From Marthasterias glacialis (lineage: Eukaryota > Echinodermata > Asteroidea > Forcipulatida > Asteriidae): DNA of 64,000 bases. Below are positions 33,686 to 46,079 of the stretch, one piece after another. The stretch is from NCBI GenBank assembly GCA_911728455.2, contig OU452219.1:4400320-4464319 (forward strand), read 5' to 3'. Made by a program: the position numbers and the translations under genes. The notes beneath the pieces were generated by a model. That model made no database searches, had not been told where the DNA came from, and saw nothing but the letters and a program-made list of their open reading frames with translations. Position 1 is the first letter of the stretch. Each line of letters opens with the position of its first letter.

Positions 33686-34779
33686 ATTAACTCTAATGAC
33701 CCCCCCCCCCCTCGTGCCTTGGCTGTTTCCTTTCCCCTCCCCGCATTCAATAATGTTTTCCTCAAAATCCCATTGTTTCCAGTTGGCTTGTACAAATTAT
33801 GATTTCACTGAAGCATTCTCAAATGTGGTATAGTTTTGTTAGTCTACTGTTTTTTGTTGCAGTTTATTTTTTCCTGTTTTCATTCTGTTTTGCTGTTGTA
33901 CTCTCTAAATGTCAGAGTGAAGACTTCACTCTCTCGCCCGAGTGGTGTCAGTTTGGCTCTTTTGAGAGTGAAACTCACTGTGCATCACCCTTTTTGAGTG
34001 AAATTGGAACAAACTTTACTGTGATTCAAGTTGAAAATACCCGTCTTTCATTCTAAAAAGAGTTGTCCGCCATTCGGCTCTTTGCAAGAGTGGTATGGCG
34101 GACAAAACAAGTTTTATGTTTTTTTTAACTCTTTTACGTTTAGAGAGTACTGTTTTTTAAGTCACATCCACCACAAGCCCCGTTTTTCGGATTCTGCCTC
34201 TACCATTTTCCATTGGTGTGTAGTGGAAATAAATGTTACATTGAATTGAATTGAAGCTGTTGTATGTTGGGGTGAGGGAACATCTCTTAAATTGATTCTG
34301 GCAACAATAAGTCTGCAGCACATGAAAGAACTAACATCATCTGTATCCCCACAGGTGATAACCCCCCCCCCCCCCCACTCCCCCTGTTGGTCGTTGCAAT
34401 AACAGTGTCCGCGTCTGTCCAGATGTTTGTCCATAAAGTGCAACCATTGTGATCACATGCCAATAATATTGATAGGCCAAATATTAGGGTAGTGTTAATA
34501 CTGGGTATAGTGTATCATACATAGGCTGGAATCCAGATACAGTTGTTCGGTATTGTGAAGACAATGTTGATCTTGTCAATAACATTTCTCATTTTTTGCA
34601 TTAGGTTGTTTGCACAAAAAATAATATTCGCTGTAATTTTGGCCTATATGTCATTTCACAACTTGGTATTAAGCTTCAACAAAATGAAAGATTAATAAGG
34701 CTTACAGGGTCAGGAATATTCCTTAAAAATGGGGGATAATGTACTTTCATTTTTTCACAGAATACATTTACAGTGTAGG

Positions 34780-35135
34780 GTTACAGTCATTGTTGGCTTC
34801 GTGGTTTCTTCCCTGCTTTCCACCTCTGTGGACCTTGGTTCGAATCCCGCTTCAGACCGGAGCCTTACATGTGGACTAGGTTTGCAGGTCCTTAGCTGAC
34901 TGCGAGGGTTTTCCCACCTCTGTGGGCCTTGGTCCAAATCCCGCTTCAGACCGGAGCCTTACATGTGGATTAGGTTTACAGGTCCTTACTTGACTGCGAG
35001 GGTTTTCCCCAGTTGGGATTTTCCCTCCACATCATAAAAACCTGATATTTCTGAAACATCTTCTATTCACAGGTATCTTCAGACCTACAGGTTACAGTGC
35101 TTTTGAGGGTTCCTTGGTTTATACAACAAAAATAA
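34780..35135 (+). repeat. SINE with CAGACCGGAG core and internal 94-bp duplication
   Basis: B-box GGTTCGAATCC is followed by CGCTTCAGACCGGAGCCTTA. The 94-bp block starting CACCTCTGTGG is present twice in tandem (34821-34914, 34915-35008). The tail GGGTTCCTTGGTTT and A-rich end are intact. Confidence 0.7.
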
Positions 35136-35139
35136 CAAT

Positions 35140-36015
35140 AATAGTTTTGTTTTACTTGATGCAAAATTCACGTAAAGTAAACATTTGAAACATTTTCAGG
35201 ATGGTGGTGTGTTTTGAATTTGTGATTCAAAAGGGACAAATAGTGGAAAGGGTTGGTATATGAGACATCATTTTTATGTAAGTTAGTCCAACGTTCTTTT
35301 TGGGAACCTGCTGACTTGTGACACGTAGGTTGGTGATAACAAATCTGAATTCATTCAACACAACAAATTAAAAACGGTTACGAAACTGCTACACATAAAA
35401 TACGGCGAACAGTATTTCACCATGTTCAGATGGGCATATTTTGTTAAGCTTCAGAGGGACTACACAACCAGGAATCACTGTTCAACTCACACAAACCTGA
35501 ATAATAGACCAATTGTGCTCTCCAAGTCATGTGACCTATAATGGGTATTAAACATCAACAAACACGGCGTCCTCCATAGGAAAGTGCCGTTGTACATGAA
35601 GATCGTTGCATTTGTTTATTCAATCAAGGCTTTTCTTTCTTGAATATGAAGGGTTTGTACCAGAGACCTTACCAGAATGGCTGAATAAAGCCAGTAAGGA
35701 CAGTTCCAGCAAAGTCTAGGAAATTTTACACACCATCAGAGCACCACAGAGCATCTAAAGCCGTTCAGGCTTTGCACGACGTGGTCGCAGGCTCCACAAC
35801 TTCACCATTTGCTGCTTGATAAATTTCATGCCCCCCCCCCCCCCCCCGTTTGGAAAAACCTGGATCTGCCCCTGATAAGAGGCAGTGAATGGGTTTGAAT
35901 CTGCAAGATCACTGTGACATAAAATTTGTAATGATACTAACCACTCTGAAATTTGTTCTTTAAATGATTATCAATTGAGAAAACTATGTTTAAATTGTCT
36001 GCCTAAACAATCAAA
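35140..36015. other. non-coding; poly-C tract
   Basis: A C run of about 17 bases at 35831 is followed by GTTTGG...CCTGGATCTGCCCCTG, which resembles hAT-like MITE debris. Nothing else is recognised. Confidence 0.4.
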
Positions 36016-36019
36016 TTAA

Positions 36020-36797
36020 AGAGCAGGATTGAGAATTAGTTTGAGTAGTTTCAGTCTGAAAGCTGACAGATTATGAAGTTTACCCCGCCACCCAGTACCA
36101 ATCCTCCAGAGAAATACTTCCATCTGAAGAAACAAATAATGCCAAGTGTCAACAATGAAGAAATAGCATTTGAAGACCCCCCCCCCCAAAAAAAATCACC
36201 GTTTATTTATTTATTTATTTTTTGTTATCCAGGGGAAACCTCTCAGTGAGACATTGTTTTCTCAAGGTATCCCGCCAAGAACAAATGATTCATCAATACA
36301 AAAATAGAAAATTTGAATAAACACATCATTTAAGAATAAGTAAATGAACAATGAAAGAGTTAAAATAGGGGAAGCGTTAAACCGCATGGACAAGTAAAAA
36401 AAAAAAATCTAGGTCAGCCAGTAACGAGAAAAGATGAACAGAAGAAAAAAATTAATTAATAAGAAGTTGAACATATAGATTCATAGGCAGTAAACAACTC
36501 CAATAGAGCCTACGTGAACATTTTCTTGTGATGGAACTTCAAACTGGCTATAGAGTGGAAGGGAATGGGTGTTTACAGTGGTTATTTTGAAAGCGACAAT
36601 CACAATAAACCTGATATGAATGTGCACAAAATCCCTTACAAATCATTACCCCACACCCCCTTTTTTTTTAACCAAAAATGGACCACCTATTTTGCCGAAA
36701 TTTTCACAGGTTGCTTGAATGGTGTGTTCAAAGAAAACTAGAAGATGGGAACAGAGTCACTCCTCGAAAAAAAAACAACCTATGGTGTACTGTCCCT
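36020..36797. mobile_element. TTAA MITE family B (copy 2), carrying an insertion
   Basis: Left end AGAGCAGGATTGAG after TTAA (36016-36019) and right end GTGTACTGTCCCT before TTAA (36798-36801). The body matches 18959 (AGTCTGAAAGCTGACAGATTATGAAGT... TTTGAAGACC). About 400 bp of extra DNA from roughly 36190 (TTTATTTATT..., CAGTGAGACATTGTTTTCTC) interrupts it. Confidence 0.65.
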
Positions 36798-36799
36798 TT

Positions 36800-38590
36800 A
36801 AGGAATGCATACAAATGCAATAGTTCACTTGAAACCTCATATGGATGGGAAACAAATTGTTACAGCTCTAGCAAGAAATGCTTACTGTTATTAAATTTTA
36901 TTTTATAATTTAAAGAATGAATTTGATCACAAGCACAGGCTGCCGCTGAGTGCAGTCGTGATTTTTTTTTTCTCCAACTGACGGGAGAAAAAAAAAAAAA
37001 AAAAAACCAGGGGAAGAATGAAAAGCCTAAATCAAAAAAATTGCAACAATAACAATATCTTAAAAGCTGCGGTTGTGCCAAAACAAGTTAAATTTTTCCG
37101 AGGGAGAAGCCTCTCTTTTTTGGTGCTATTGTCTGGCGATGCCGCTCCTATTGTCTGTCGAGAATTTCTCTAAGTGCCATGCCCATTTCGACCAATCAAA
37201 GGCCAATCTACTCATTTTGTCAGTGGCAATTTAATTAGTAACATTCAGAAAAGCTGCAAAGAAAATAACCGTAAGAGGTATGGCCCTAGGCTATTTAATT
37301 TCACGCTGTAATTCTGCATTTACTTGAAGCATCTTCGGGATAAGCCCCACTCAACTAATTCAATTGAAGTTATTTCCAGTCGTCACCTCATGCTTTGGCC
37401 TTGTGCGATATATTTACTTCTCACTGCCGAAAAATCTTGATTTGATTTCCTAAGTCTTTCTGCGACCCGAAAAGTTGCATTCACAAAGGTTTTTTTGATG
37501 TCCATCATATTTGTGAGAGATAATAATATTTTGCTCCCCCAAAAAAGGATACTTTCTCTGCAGTGCTGTTGGACACGAGAAGTCTGAAACAAACAGTCTT
37601 GTGTTGTGATATCATGAGTTGTGAAACAGTCTGAAAGAAGGTGTGGGTATTAAGTGGCACAGACACAATCCAGGAGAGTCAGAAAAAGATTGCCCTACCT
37701 CCACTGCCCCCAGACACATAGATAAGCCCTTTCCTTTCCCAGCACACAAAAGAAACACCCACAAAACAGTCTCTCTCGTTTCCTTTTTTATAAAAGTTTT
37801 TTTTCCAACTTCTGTCTTGACCCGGGCAATTTTAAATGTAAATATGTAAAAATGATAAATATAATTCATAAATAAATAAAGGGATACCCTCTATACCACC
37901 GCTTTTCAAAACATGAATGAAAAACAAAATTATCTTTACAAAAAAATCTGGAACAGATAGAGATACAAATGAACAAATTTGATACCGGTAATAAAAGCAA
38001 AACATTTTAAACAACAAAAAAACATTCCTTGTAATTTGGTAAAAGTCGCCTTTTAAATTATTCCATAATTGTTCATTTAGATGTCACCTTCACATTGTAT
38101 GACACTCATTTTTGGTAAGGCATATTTGACCACAAATTACTGACGTAGTGACAGCAGAACCACATGTGACCTAATTTGTAAAAAGCAATCGTAATTTAAC
38201 AAAAGGCATGTAGACATTGACAACAAAATTGATGTGTAACTCTGTCTCTGCCATATTTTTTTCCACAAAAAGTGTGATTTTTTGTTCTTCTTCTGATTAA
38301 AGTCAAAACATGTGCAAAGAGTAAGGCACAATAAAATGTATGCCATTCATAAAAAAAACAGCTCAGCAGAAACTGATAAATGATAGTTTCAAGAGATATT
38401 GTTTAACATTGGTTGGGATAAGAAAACCTGACTTGGTGTTTCATAATGTTCTGACATCAATTATACTGGTAGTTGTGTCTTTTAAGTTTTTCAGAAAAAA
38501 TAATGACAGATTGTAAGAAAAAATAATTGAGTTTTGGTTTGACTGTAACAGTGTAACAATTGACAAGTAATCCAAATTGGATATTCATAA
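36800..38590. other. non-coding; nothing recognised
   Basis: A/T-rich with poly-T and poly-A runs near 36960-37000. No supported gene. Confidence 0.4.
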
Positions 38591-38597
38591 ATGGAAA

Positions 38598-38605
38598 CCA
38601 TTTAT
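38598..38605 (-). terminator. polyadenylation signal AATAAA
   Basis: On the - strand GGAAATAAATGG lies about 75 bases after the stop codon of the exon at 38678-38865, a normal short 3' UTR spacing. Confidence 0.4.
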
Positions 38606-38677
38606 TTCCAAACATTTAAATAAGATTGGAACAAGAAATATGAACAAGAAATTTAGTTTATAAGTTAGAAGCATGTT

Positions 38678-38865
38678 CTATTTGATTCTTCTTAAATTCT
38701 TAATCTTTTGATTTAAAATTTCCTCCACTTCATCAATTTTCTTGTGTGCATCAGAGAAAAGGCCAAAGATGGCAGCAGTTGTCAAGGAGGAATGCGTTTC
38801 CATGGATGCTGCTCTGAAAGACACATTAGACGATGCCTCCTTCTGTACGTCTTCAAATGACAAAT
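38678..38865 (-). CDS. candidate terminal coding exon, unknown protein
   Basis: An acceptor on the - strand (catagttaccttcag) is followed by 61 open codons to TAG at 38678-38680. The peptide contains SFEDVQKEASSNVSFRAAS and ends EILNQKIKNLRRIK, an acidic-to-basic tail that would form an amphipathic, possibly coiled-coil helix. The exon starts with two bases of a split codon. An AATAAA signal follows at about 75 bases. Composition is clearly more protein-like than the surrounding frames. Upstream exons should lie to the right. One weak candidate near 39640-39720 (- strand, ending ETQQRFEDFT) has compatible phase but a poor donor. I cannot assign a family. Confidence 0.45.
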
Positions 38866-38869
38866 CTGA

Positions 38870-40150
38870 AGGTAACTATGAATAATTGTGGCCGTGTTAG
38901 ATAACAACGGCTGTTGGTTTAGATCAGGGAGGCTGCCAATTAGATTAGGGCCACTGAATCCAGCAGCCAAGGTGTTTAGTAGTCAGGGTCTGGTTAAGGC
39001 AGGACATCTTCGCTTGGCAGTCAATTTAAGAATCAGGTGTCCAAACGACTTGTCTCCTTACACACTTAAAAATTTAAATGACAGGTAATGAAGGTAATCT
39101 TAGCCATTAGGACTGGGGACAAATTAACAAAATGGAAAGCCCCTAAAATAATGGTGATGAAACGGGGGTTCACAAACCTGTATCCGCAGCCAATATTTTT
39201 AAAAACAAAATAATGTTTTTATCGTGTGTGGGTATTTTGAAAAAAAGAGGGTGCCTTCAATTCGATTTGAATGGAGATGTTGCTAAATCAGTGGTAGAAG
39301 AAAGAATAGTCCGCAATACACTTTTTGGGAAAATGTTTGTGTGATTGCAGTCCATCTGGTCGGAATTCAGCAGAGCGTTGCCGAGCCCACCCATTGGAAT
39401 GTTATGACAAATTGAGGGTGCCTTTTGATTCAATTTGAACAGAGATGTTGCTACAACAATTTAAGAACAAATAAAAATTCCTCAATTTAGTTTTTCGGAA
39501 AAAACGTTTTTGTCTGATTGCAGTCTGTCAGGTCTGAAAGGAGTTCACCGTGTCAGGGGCTTCCCTTTTTTCAAAACTGCTTAATAATCTCTTCTACTCT
39601 ACACTTACTCAAGATGTGGCAGATGCACTTAACACCTCAACCTGTGAAGTCTTCAAATCTTTGTTGTGTCTCGAAAGAGCAAAATGCATTCACTCTCAGA
39701 GAAATTTCTGCAAATGACATTTTTCCATAAATGAAAGAAACAAACCTTTTCTTCACTTTTTTTCCCTTCAAAAATGGGGAGAATTACAACCCATCATCTT
39801 CGGGAGACATAAACATTCCATACTGAAAATTTATTTATGATTGCACTATATCTTGAATGGATTTGATTAATCTGTTTAAAACATCTTCAAATGAAACACG
39901 TATAGATAGTTCCCGAGAAAGGACGCCATTTTTACAGGTAACTTGGGTTTTGGATTTGAGCTGCGTAAAGCATTACATCTTTTCTGTACAGCCGACCTAT
40001 CATACAAGGAATGTGATAAGACTCCTGCATGCCGTGTGCGTTACAAAAAAATTTTATTTTCCCATAAAGATGGCCGAATTTACACTGAATGAAATGATGA
40101 CGTCAAGTTGGAACTATGTATAAATGCATGTGCTTTTTTAGTTAATATTT
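38870..40150. other. non-coding or unrecognised exon-bearing region
   Basis: If the terminal exon at 38678-38865 is real this is its last intron. Two partly repeated passages occur (ATTCGATTTGAATGGAGATG near 39259 and ATTCAATTTGAACAGAGATG near 39428). Confidence 0.35.
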
Positions 40151-40159
40151 TTTATATAA

Positions 40160-40543
40160 AGTACAGGATTAGTAAGTTAAAAAAAAAAACAATCAAAATC
40201 ACGAACGGAGAAGTTTCAATTTGAAAGCTCACTGACTATCAAGTTCATACCAGTACCAATACTTCAGAGAAATATTTCCGTCTGAAACACAAAGTTAAGG
40301 AAATAGTATTTGAAAAATAAAGTAATATAAATTTAAAGAGTTACAGCTTATTTCGCTTGCTGCAATTGAAATAAGTCTGAAATATGCTCAAAATCCCTGA
40401 AAAAACCCCAGAAAGTTTATTTTTTGTTGTTTTCACCGGATTCGATGAACGTTCACAGGTTTGGTTTGATGGTGTATTGAAAACCAGAGAATGGAAATGA
40501 TTTGTCTCTACCAAAAGCCAATGGTGTGCCTGTTAATATACCT
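40160..40543. mobile_element. TTAA MITE family B (copy 3), diverged
   Basis: Left end AGTACAGGATTAGTAAG and right end TTAATATACCT, with flanks ATAA and CTAA that look like mutated TTAA. The interior shares GAAAGCTCACTGACTATCAA, TTCATACCAGTACCAAT and CACAGGTTTGGTTTGATGGT-type blocks with the other copies. Confidence 0.7.
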
Positions 40544-40600
40544 CTAAATTTAAGTCGTAGTACAATTTGGTTGGGGTATGGGTATGCACAGGCTTCTTAA

Positions 40601-40946
40601 AGCATGTGGCCAAAATTGGTAATTGTCAGAGACCATTAATATCTGCACTTTGTCTGATCCAACATTTGCATCAAATAACAAACCTGTGAAAGTTTAGGCT
40701 CAATCAGTCGTCAGAGTCTCAAGTAAATAATGGAAAAACCCCCATTACATGTGGTCACTGTTTTCAAACATTGGATTTCGGACTTGCAAGACGGTAATTG
40801 TTTTACTCATTTCCCAAAAGCTATGGCATTTCAGGCAAAAAGTTTGTCGATCTGAAGTTTTTCACCCTGACCATTGTTTATAATCATGTCAAGTTGAAAT
40901 CTGCAAGCATTTCTATTTGCAATCTCACCAATGTTGTGCACACCCT
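40601..40946. mobile_element. TTAA MITE family C
   Basis: Left end AGCATGTGGCCAAAATTGGT and right end ACCAATGTTGTGCACACCCT are inverted repeats flanked by TTAA at 40597-40600 and 40947-40950. The interior is different from families A and B. A partial relative is at 30115. Confidence 0.8.
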
Positions 40947-40999
40947 TTAAGGATAAACAAAAAATCCTCAGTACAAAGTACTGCATTTGTTTGTTAAAT

Positions 41000-42000
41000 G
41001 TAAACGATAGACCAGCTATCAGAATAAACACCTTCATAATGTCAACAATTACCTTCCAATTTGTGTTGACTGAGGGCCAAAGGCCTTATCCAAATTATCA
41101 TACTTTAGATATAATCTTGCAATTTTTTGTCCTTTTTTTTAATCTTTGACCCCCAACCATTAACTTGGTAACCAATAAGTTCTACGTCACTGTTACAAAG
41201 TAAACACAGAGGGAGCGACTGCCAAAAATATACTTTGAAGAGAAGAAAAAAAAAACTTATTTCCGCTGTTCAAATGAAACTATTGAAACTTAATCAGATA
41301 ATTCATATCCATCAAGGGGTGGGTTGGGGGAGGGAACGAGCGGGCTGTGGCATCAGTTTGTTTAAAGTGGCATCCCCAGAGAGCAGTGGGGGGGGGGGCA
41401 ACATTTTTGTGTCCACCCAGTTTGCCCCAAACACACACCTCCTGAAACTGAAACTGAGTATACTTTGAATTTTTGTTCTTTGCATGCAGTTGGCTTATTA
41501 TTTTATTCTCTGTCAACAGTCTCCACACTTTCATTGATTTTAATCATTTTTGTGGTGTACTGCTTTTGACACATTGAAAATGAGACATTCGATTGCCCCC
41601 CTCCTCCCAAACCATTTTTATTGTCCTTCATTTGTTGCCCCCTCCCCTTAAATTTCAGAGCCTGACACCGCCACTACCACAGAGCCATCTGTCATCCACA
41701 CCGAACATCATACTAATGAAAGTTTGGTATTGTACTTTTTCTGATCGGCTACCCTGTTTTTCTATATTAAATGAACAACTGATACACTATTGTGGAGAGC
41801 CGCCCATCTTGAAATACATACGAGTGAAAATTTCATCAAAAACATCTTCGCACAATTTTGATAAAGAATTGCATGGCTATAAGATTTCTAGGTGATATTG
41901 TTGTAATTACATAGTAAGATGATGCCCAGGAGTAACAACGCCTCTGACATACATGTAACAGAACCTCCTCACAACAACAATTCTAAGGGACTCCAATGAC
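41000..42000. other. non-coding; poly-C/G tracts and MITE debris
   Basis: GCCCCCTCCCC...CCTGACACCGCCACTAC near 41636-41680 looks like the end of a hAT-like MITE. A G-run lies at about 41389. Nothing else is supported. Confidence 0.4.
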
Positions 42001-42004
42001 TATG

Positions 42005-42362
42005 TGTGACGTGGCGTGGCGTGGCCCGGCCCAGCGGTCTATTGCTTCAATATCAAGTTCTGGTGGCGGAATTGTCAGAGTGTGGGTTCGATTCCCAGTC
42101 ATGACACTTATGTCCTTGAGCAAGGCTCTTAACCATAATTGCTTCTCTTTACCAAGGTGTATAAATGGGAACCTGAGAAGGCTGTGACAATATTGTGTTG
42201 GATTAACCCATTAATTTAAACAGCTTGGGGTTGGAGGCTCCCCATGGAGTTTGAGGTATGGTCTAAGTAAGCTTGATGAACAGGGATAATAATGTTGTAA
42301 AACACCTTGATCTTGCTACGAGGATATATGTGCACTATATAAGAATAAAGTATTATTCTTTT
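42005..42362 (+). repeat. tRNA-derived SINE, GTCCTTGAGCAAG family, near full length
   Basis: The tRNA-like head is at about 42005-42100 with B-box GGTTCGATTCC at 42085-42095. The core TATGTCCTTGAGCAAGGCTC and the tail CACTATATAAGAATAAAGTA give one of the most complete copies in the window. Confidence 0.75.
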
Positions 42363-43557
42363 ATAAGTTTGATAATGCTCTATGGCTTTCTCATGTACTT
42401 CACCAGCTTATGGGATCACCCCCCCCCCTAATCCTCACTTTGTGCGGTCAACCCTCTTGGTCATTTTACAAACTAAAATCCCACTTATTTCAACCGGTCT
42501 CGTAAAATTTCAACTTGTACCAAGAAAGTTGGTACCAACGGCTGGGTCATACTTTGGATGATGAGGATGCAAAGCGAGTTTTGCTGTAGAGTCAATTATA
42601 AAGTCCCAACAGCATTTGCTCCGCTTCCATGTTCATATGAAGTATAAAGCAGTGGCCTCTATACAGTAACCGGCATCGATGTTCTACTTTTCCTTTTAGC
42701 ACAGTAACTATTCCACCAATGTCCAACCACCCCTTTAACACAGTCTTTACTCGATGTGGTACCTTCTCTTTAACTCAGTGACTGTTGACATTTTGCTAGG
42801 GTTTTCTTGAATCTGTGCTGGCTTGCCCCGTTGCTCACATCTTCATTGTAATACATACAACCACTGATTATTGTTCACCTTGGGGAGCGACAGCATTTCT
42901 GATTTCCTGTGCCACAGATCCTTAATAAGAAAAACTGCCTCCTAATATTGCTTAATTAGCTACCATTAATGATAGACGCCCATTGGGCAGTGCTCGGCTG
43001 CAGTTGTGGAGATATTAATAATGAGGCCAAAAAAAAAAAGAAGAAATCATAATAAAACAAATTTCCTCAAAAAAACAATATACGAAAGTGCCGATTGTGA
43101 GAGTTGTAATGTTAGGATGAATGTACAATGAATACTAGATGGGAGCTGTGTGTTGGGAGACTTTAATTAAGGAGACTAATTGATTTACAAAATAATTGCC
43201 TGTGGATCTGGTTTTGTCACTCATCGAAGGGGAGAATACCAGTGCGTAAAGGGGGGTTCTGAGGTCTTGTCTAGCACGGTGCACATTGTGGGTTCAATCC
43301 CTCTATGGATGTTGCTTTTGTTCCAATGTCCTTTTGACCATCGAGTCAACAGAGAAGGGCCTAAAGTCACACAGAAAAGAAAGAAATGATCCCAACACAA
43401 AAGTGTCAATGGGTTAACAATGGACTATTGAAAATGTCAGATCACTCAGTGTTATAAAATGACAAAAGATGGTGGTAAAACAAATTCAAGTCTTGCAATA
43501 TCAAATAGTTCTAAATTGAATTGAAAATTAAAAGAAATGAATGCATAGTGTGACAGG

Positions 43558-43990
43558 AAACACAATAAAGGGTGCCACTTTGCGTCGGTCATGGTAGCAG
43601 TTTTTTTTTCCGATGATTGTACTTTTTTTAAGTACCTTAAACCACCCCAAAGTGTTTCAAGATGTGAATGGGCATGCAGGCTCATCAAATAATTTGAGTT
43701 GATTCATTTGATGTTTTAAACATTTTTTTTTTGATCCCCTTCAAATTTCTATCAAAAATAGACAGAAAAAGTTCAGCCTTTTCTGTCCATTTTGTTGAAT
43801 GAAATTTAAAAGTAATAAAAGAAATTAATAATTCAAATCAACTCAAACTATTTTCAGTACAAGCCTGCATGTCCATCACATGTTGAAACACTTATGGGTG
43901 GCTTCAGGTGCTTAAGAATAAAGTTACAACCATTGGAAAAACTTACTGCCAAAGTGAAGGTGGCAAAGTGGTCCCTTTATTGTGTTTCCC
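43558..43990. mobile_element. large foldback element, arms of about 150-160 bp
   Basis: AAACACAATAAAGGGTGCCA...GAGTTGATTCATTTG (43558-43710) pairs, with mismatches, to ATTCAAATCAACTCAAAC...CCCTTTATTGTGTTT (about 43831-43990). The spacer is itself self-complementary (AGACAGAAAA / TTTTCTGTCC). No coding capacity is seen. Confidence 0.75.
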
Positions 43991-44335
43991 GCCACATTCC
44001 ATATCAATCTGTTCAAGTGCACAAAAACCACACGACATAATATACACTCCAAAGATGCTCAGAGAGGGTGCATTATGCAGCCGATCAATATACACAGGGG
44101 CAAGCCCCTTCTCTTCCTTGATTAGTGTCTGGGGAGTTATATGTGCATTACACAACGCACAGGACCTACAGTTTTCTGTCCCATCTGAAAGACGCAGGCT
44201 TGATGGTATATTGTGTCCCGAACAAGCCACCAACCATGACAACACATTGAATGGTCTCCCATCCAATTACTGACTACAGTTAATGGTGCTTAAACTTAAC
44301 AGTTATACCACAAGCTCTCTTATTGAGCTGACTGA
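43991..44335 (-). repeat. 5S rRNA-derived SINE with Deu-like domain (SINE3 type)
   Basis: On the - strand, TAATTGGATGGGAGACCA (44269-44252) matches the 5S rRNA internal promoter C-box region (TTGGATGGGAGACC), preceded by a weak match to the 5S A-box area. About 60 bp downstream, GTCTTTCAGATGGGACAGAA resembles the Deu domain (GTCTTTC.GATGAGACG.TAAACC). That order, 5S head then Deu core, defines DeuSINEs. The copy is diverged. Confidence 0.5.
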
Positions 44336-44339
44336 CAAT

Positions 44340-45560
44340 TTTTTTTTTGTTTTTTTGTTGTTTGTTGTGGTTTTCTCAGCATTTTTTTCTTTTGTCGTTG
44401 TTGTTGTTTTGTATTTATAGTCCTGTGTATGCTTCCGTCATCTGTTTTCTTTATTTTGTGAATAAAGTGATTTGAATTATTTTTTTAAACGAAACAAAAT
44501 ACAACAACAAAACAACGACAATACAATTCTTCTCCTTTAATATACAAAAAAGGTTTCTTTAAATATTACTTTTGGGATTGCTCTTGTCCACTGTTGTCAC
44601 TACTTTTCCCGCTTACTTCAGTTGTTGAAATTGTTTTTTTTTCTTCTTTTGGCAATCAGAATATTGTTTTGATTGATGACCAAAACGTAAACTCCTTGTA
44701 TCAATTTCATTTCTATGTTCCTCCTCTGTGATTCATCAAAATCTCATTTAATTCTCATCAGGAACTCATTTACCAACCATGTTCCTCTTTTGTCCAAAAT
44801 AGGAAAACCTGCAATGTTTACCCAGAGGGAACAAAAAACAGGAATAAACCAACAATTACAGTAATTTACACTGCATTGTGCCTCAGTCAGCTGACCCACG
44901 TTCGACCAGCATGTCCAAATTGCTGTTAAATCATTTCTTAATTTGGTTGCAATGTATGACCAAACGCCGACGGCGGCTCCTTGCCCCGATATGGAATCTC
45001 ACCGCTACCAGTGAATTGCCTGATTCCTTTTCTGTCTTTTAAACGATGCAGACATTGTCAACTCTTTCCGAAACACGGACGACGTACATTGATTTGTTAT
45101 TGTTGGCGGTATGGAGGACGTTTTCTTTGTTGGTAGTCTGCTGTCCCCGGTGCCTGTTTGTCTTTCATTGATCTGCCCCTGCGCTTCTTCATGCTTGGGT
45201 GCCCAAACACTTTTGTTGACGGATAATTACTAATTTTCCAACCAGTGAACAAGGTTAATGGGCTAGCGTAAATAACCTCAGAACCGCTTAATTGTGAGCC
45301 CTTCCCTGGTTAACAAGCTTGGTTGGTACTTGTGTGCCGCGGCTCTGCTCCTTGTAAAAGATGTCAGCTATTTTGGTATGTTGAGAGAGACAGCACATTG
45401 TTAGAACAAGGCAGCTACTAGTGTAACGTCCACCTTTTTATGCACCAACAAATTAAAAAATATTTCACTTGACAGTCATGGGCAGCTCTATTTATAACAA
45501 ATTCTTCAACCATCTAGACAAAAGTGATACTTGTTCTTTTCTTTTTTGTAAAGGGAAATA
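44340..45560. other. non-coding; T-rich low complexity
   Basis: An imperfect inverted pair of TTGTCGTTGTTG (about 44392) and CAACAAAACAACGACAA (about 44503) flanks AATAAAGTGATTTGAATT. This may be an old retroelement 3' end. Nothing else is recognised. Confidence 0.4.
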
Positions 45561-45568
45561 AAATTCAC

Positions 45569-45751
45569 CTGAAGCCCAGTGCAGACTTCATGCAAACTCA
45601 GGCTTCATACAACTTTGATGCCACATATTGGCAGCGAATGTTTTGCAAGAGTTGAGCACAATTCAGCGAGAGTGAATTATTCGTTACAAATTTGTGGCCT
45701 CAAATTTAGCTTTGCATTCGCACTTGCATGAAGCAGGAACTGGGGTTTCAG
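45569..45751. mobile_element. MITE, 183 bp, CTGAAGCCC-type ends
   Basis: CTGAAGCCCAGTGCAGACTT at the left pairs with the complement of CTGAAACCCCAGTTCCTGCT at the right, and both continue into TCATGCAA. It is non-coding. Confidence 0.6.
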
Positions 45752-46079
45752 TCAATTTCAAAGCATCAAGAAGCCATGCAAAGGATACAATGTAATTTAA
45801 CGTGAGATTCACAGGTGCACTTCTGATAAAGTTGTAGGGTATTTTAGGATATAATATCTCCAAGGGAATCTTCTTTGTACAAACCTGTTTTCTTGACTGC
45901 TGTTATGTTCATTTATTTATTTTTGTTTGAGAGAGAAATTGTTACTGCGTTGTGATCAAATGTAAGATAAATCTTTGGCACCTTATTGGATCATCCCTAA
46001 AGGATGTGTCCCATCGTCTAAAAATTGTTAAGATATCTTTCTGGTAATGAGACCATGGAATCCTCAAATGCGACTACCA

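Noticed and set aside
43908-44273. Overlapping open frames of 107 and 121 codons on opposite strands
   Set aside because: They cover the foldback arm and the 5S-type SINE; the frames are by-products of repeat sequence.
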